This document shows positions 5,684 through 6,919 of a stretch of 6,919 nucleotides of DNA, one piece after another (positions within the stretch are counted from its first letter, which is position 1; the number at the start of each line of letters is the position of its first letter). Both the position numbers and the translations under genes were made by a program. The notes under the pieces were generated by a model that saw only the letters and a list, made by a program, of their open reading frames with translations, was not told where the DNA came from and made no database searches. The stretch is from Chloroflexota bacterium (GTDB taxonomy: Bacteria > Chloroflexota > UBA11872 > VXNJ01): assembly GCA_026708165.1 (NCBI GenBank), contig JAPOVO010000064.1, positions 1 through 6,919 of the forward strand, in the 5' to 3' direction.

Positions 5684-6724
5684 TTGATCATCGTAGCGAA
5701 GGCTGACTCTAAGGAGTCGGACCTCGAAAACATCGAAGAGCGAATCAGGCTTGAAGGATTAAAACCTCACCGGATCGTTGGGGAGAATTCGACCATCATC
5801 GGAGTAATCGGGACATGTTCTCCAGATTTCCGAGAGCAGATGTCGGTATTCAAAGGCGTCGGACGGGTCATTCCGATCGACAAGTCGTACAAGCTGGCGG
5901 CTAGGGGTGACGGGCGGCCTTCGACCGAAATTCAGGTAGGCAAAGACACTATCGTCGGCGGGGATTCGTTCGTCATGATGGCCGGTCCCTGCACGGTCGA
6001 GTCTCGCGAACAGCTAATCAGCACCGCCCAAGCCGTAAAGCGGGCGGGCGCCACCGTTCTTCGGGGCGGGGCCTACAAACCACGAAGCTCCCCCTACAGC
6101 TTCCAGGGGCTGGCGGAAACAGGCCTCCTTTCCCTGGAAGAGGCGAAGATCATAAGCGGGCTTCCCGTAATCACCGAGGTGATGGAACCCGGTCTTGTCG
6201 AGCACGTTGCCAGATGCGCAGACATACTTCAGATAGGGGCCCGCAATTGCCAGAACTTCCCTCTGCTCAATGCGGTAGGCCAAACGGACAGACCCGTGAT
6301 GCTCAAGCGTGGCGCCAGTTGCACCACGGAAGAATGGATAATGTCAGCCGAATACATAATGTCGGCGGGCAATCCGCGCGTGATGATGTGCGAACGCGGT
6401 ATCCGCACGTTCGAGGACTACACGCGCAACACGCTCGATCTGAGCGCGATACCAATCATCAAGCGCCTGACGCACTTGCCCGTAATCTTCGACCCGTCTC
6501 ACGCGACCGGAAAATGGCACCTGGTCAAGTCCTTGACTCTGGCCGGAATTGCCGCGGGAGCCGACGGAGCGCTGGTGGAGGTCCATCCGGCCCCGGATCT
6601 GGCCCTTTGCGACGGACCGCAGAGCCTGACATTCGAGAACTTCGCCGACCTGATGGAAAGGGCGGCCAGAGTCGCCGAGGCCGTGGACAGGCCAATCAGG
6701 TCGGCGGCGGCGGTCGCCGCCTAG
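5684..6724 (+). CDS. aroF: 3-deoxy-7-phosphoheptulonate (DAHP) synthase, Thermotoga/Bacillus-type with N-terminal regulatory domain
   Basis: This enzyme condenses phosphoenolpyruvate with erythrose 4-phosphate to DAHP, the first step of the shikimate pathway, in the cytoplasm. It has 346 residues, close to the 338 of the Thermotoga maritima enzyme. Residues 1-70 form the ferredoxin-like domain (MIIVAK..., IIGVIGTC) that binds Tyr/Phe for feedback inhibition in the Thermotoga enzyme. The (beta/alpha)8 barrel follows, with [12 protein letters not shown] (97-108), [16 protein letters not shown] (127-142), [13 protein letters not shown] (183-195), MLKRG (206-210) and [12 protein letters not shown] (267-278). 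Predicted metal ligands are Cys103, His273, Glu299 and Asp310, each one residue beyond Thermotoga Cys102, His272, Glu298 and Asp309. All expected active-site blocks are intact. It is preceded by the Tyr/Phe attenuator and followed 12 nt later by aroA. Regulation is thus probably double: attenuation and allostery. Confidence 0.96.
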   Translation: MIIVAKADSKESDLENIEERIRLEGLKPHRIVGENSTIIGVIGTCSPDFREQMSVFKGVGRVIPIDKSYKLAARGDGRPSTEIQVGKDTIVGGDSFVMMAGPCTVESREQLISTAQAVKRAGATVLRGGAYKPRSSPYSFQGLAETGLLSLEEAKIISGLPVITEVMEPGLVEHVARCADILQIGARNCQNFPLLNAVGQTDRPVMLKRGASCTTEEWIMSAEYIMSAGNPRVMMCERGIRTFEDYTRNTLDLSAIPIIKRLTHLPVIFDPSHATGKWHLVKSLTLAGIAAGADGALVEVHPAPDLALCDGPQSLTFENFADLMERAARVAEAVDRPIRSAAAVAA

Positions 6725-6736
6725 CGGCATTTCAGG

Positions 6737-6919
6737 ATGACGACCGCCACCGCTGCAAGGGAGACGGCAGAAGTTTCAGCGCCTGAGAGACTCAGGGGTG
6801 AAATCAGTCTCCCGGGCGATAAATCGATCACCCATCGGGCGATTCTGCTCAACGCGATGGCCGAGGGCGAGGCCCGAATCAGCCAGGCGGGGCTTGGCGC
6901 CGATTGCGTGAGAACCGCG
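6737..6919 (+). CDS. aroA: 3-phosphoshikimate 1-carboxyvinyltransferase (EPSP synthase), 3'-truncated by window edge
   Basis: This is an ATG-initiated frame of 61 codons running off the right end. Residues 19-38 read LRGEISLPGDKSITHRAILL, the first EPSP synthase signature. Lys29, Ser30 and Arg34 have the same spacing as the substrate-binding Lys22, Ser23 and Arg27 of the E. coli enzyme. The segment NAMAEGEARI...GLGADCVRT continues the family pattern. The enzyme joins phosphoenolpyruvate to shikimate 3-phosphate, the sixth shikimate step. It starts 12 nt after the aroF stop with only a weak CAGG directly before the ATG, so it is probably cotranscribed with aroF and under the same attenuator. 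Nothing can be said about the C-terminal lobe or about glyphosate sensitivity class. Confidence 0.93.
   Translation, partial: MTTATAARETAEVSAPERLRGEISLPGDKSITHRAILLNAMAEGEARISQAGLGADCVRTA

Noticed and set aside
5410..5733. 107-codon minus-strand open frame over the aroF leader
   Set aside because: It runs antisense through the promoter, leader and terminator. No homology is recognisable, and the regulatory reading of the plus strand is far stronger.
6214..6786. 190-codon plus-strand open frame across the aroF end and aroA start
   Set aside because: It is out of frame with two well-supported enzymes and has Arg/Gly/Pro-rich composition typical of a GC-rich shadow frame.

Overview
The window comes from a moderately high-GC bacterium that uses GTG and TTG starts freely. 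The gene content fits Chloroflexota (Dehalococcoidia/SAR202-like) or a similar Gram-positive-like or deep-branching lineage: a long NfeD protease paired with a slipin, an Eis-like acetyltransferase, and a Thermotoga-type DAHP synthase next to EPSP synthase. This taxonomic guess is weak because it rests on gene families and not on a marker gene.

Layout from left to right. Positions 1-801 (+) hold the 3' part of a beta-propeller gene that is open at the window edge. It converges on a three-gene minus-strand unit read 3955 to 798: a long-form NfeD membrane serine protease, a slipin (stomatin/SPFH scaffold) starting 2 nt after the nfeD stop, and a YkgJ-type cysteine-cluster protein. The two convergent genes end inside one shared CTAG. 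A 146-bp divergent gap separates this unit from an Eis-like GNAT acetyltransferase at 4102-5289 (+). A 394-bp gap follows, and then aroF (5684-6724, +) and the start of aroA (from 6737, +), which runs off the right end.

The most interesting part is the gap before aroF. It has a good sigma70-type promoter (TTGACC, 18 nt, TATAGT). Almost at the predicted transcription start lies a 30-codon open frame containing Tyr-Tyr-Thr-Phe. GC-rich complementary segments that can pair in competing ways come next, and then a strong intrinsic terminator placed 45 nt before the aroF start. This is the architecture of a ribosome-mediated transcription attenuator reading Tyr/Phe supply. It would control DAHP synthase, the first enzyme of the pathway that makes Tyr and Phe. 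The enzyme itself has the N-terminal ferredoxin-like domain that gives Tyr/Phe feedback inhibition in the Thermotoga enzyme. The same amino acids may therefore control both synthesis and activity, and aroA would share the control through cotranscription.

No RNA genes, insertion sequences, CRISPR arrays or other mobile features were seen. Apart from the attenuator, this looks like ordinary chromosomal housekeeping sequence.
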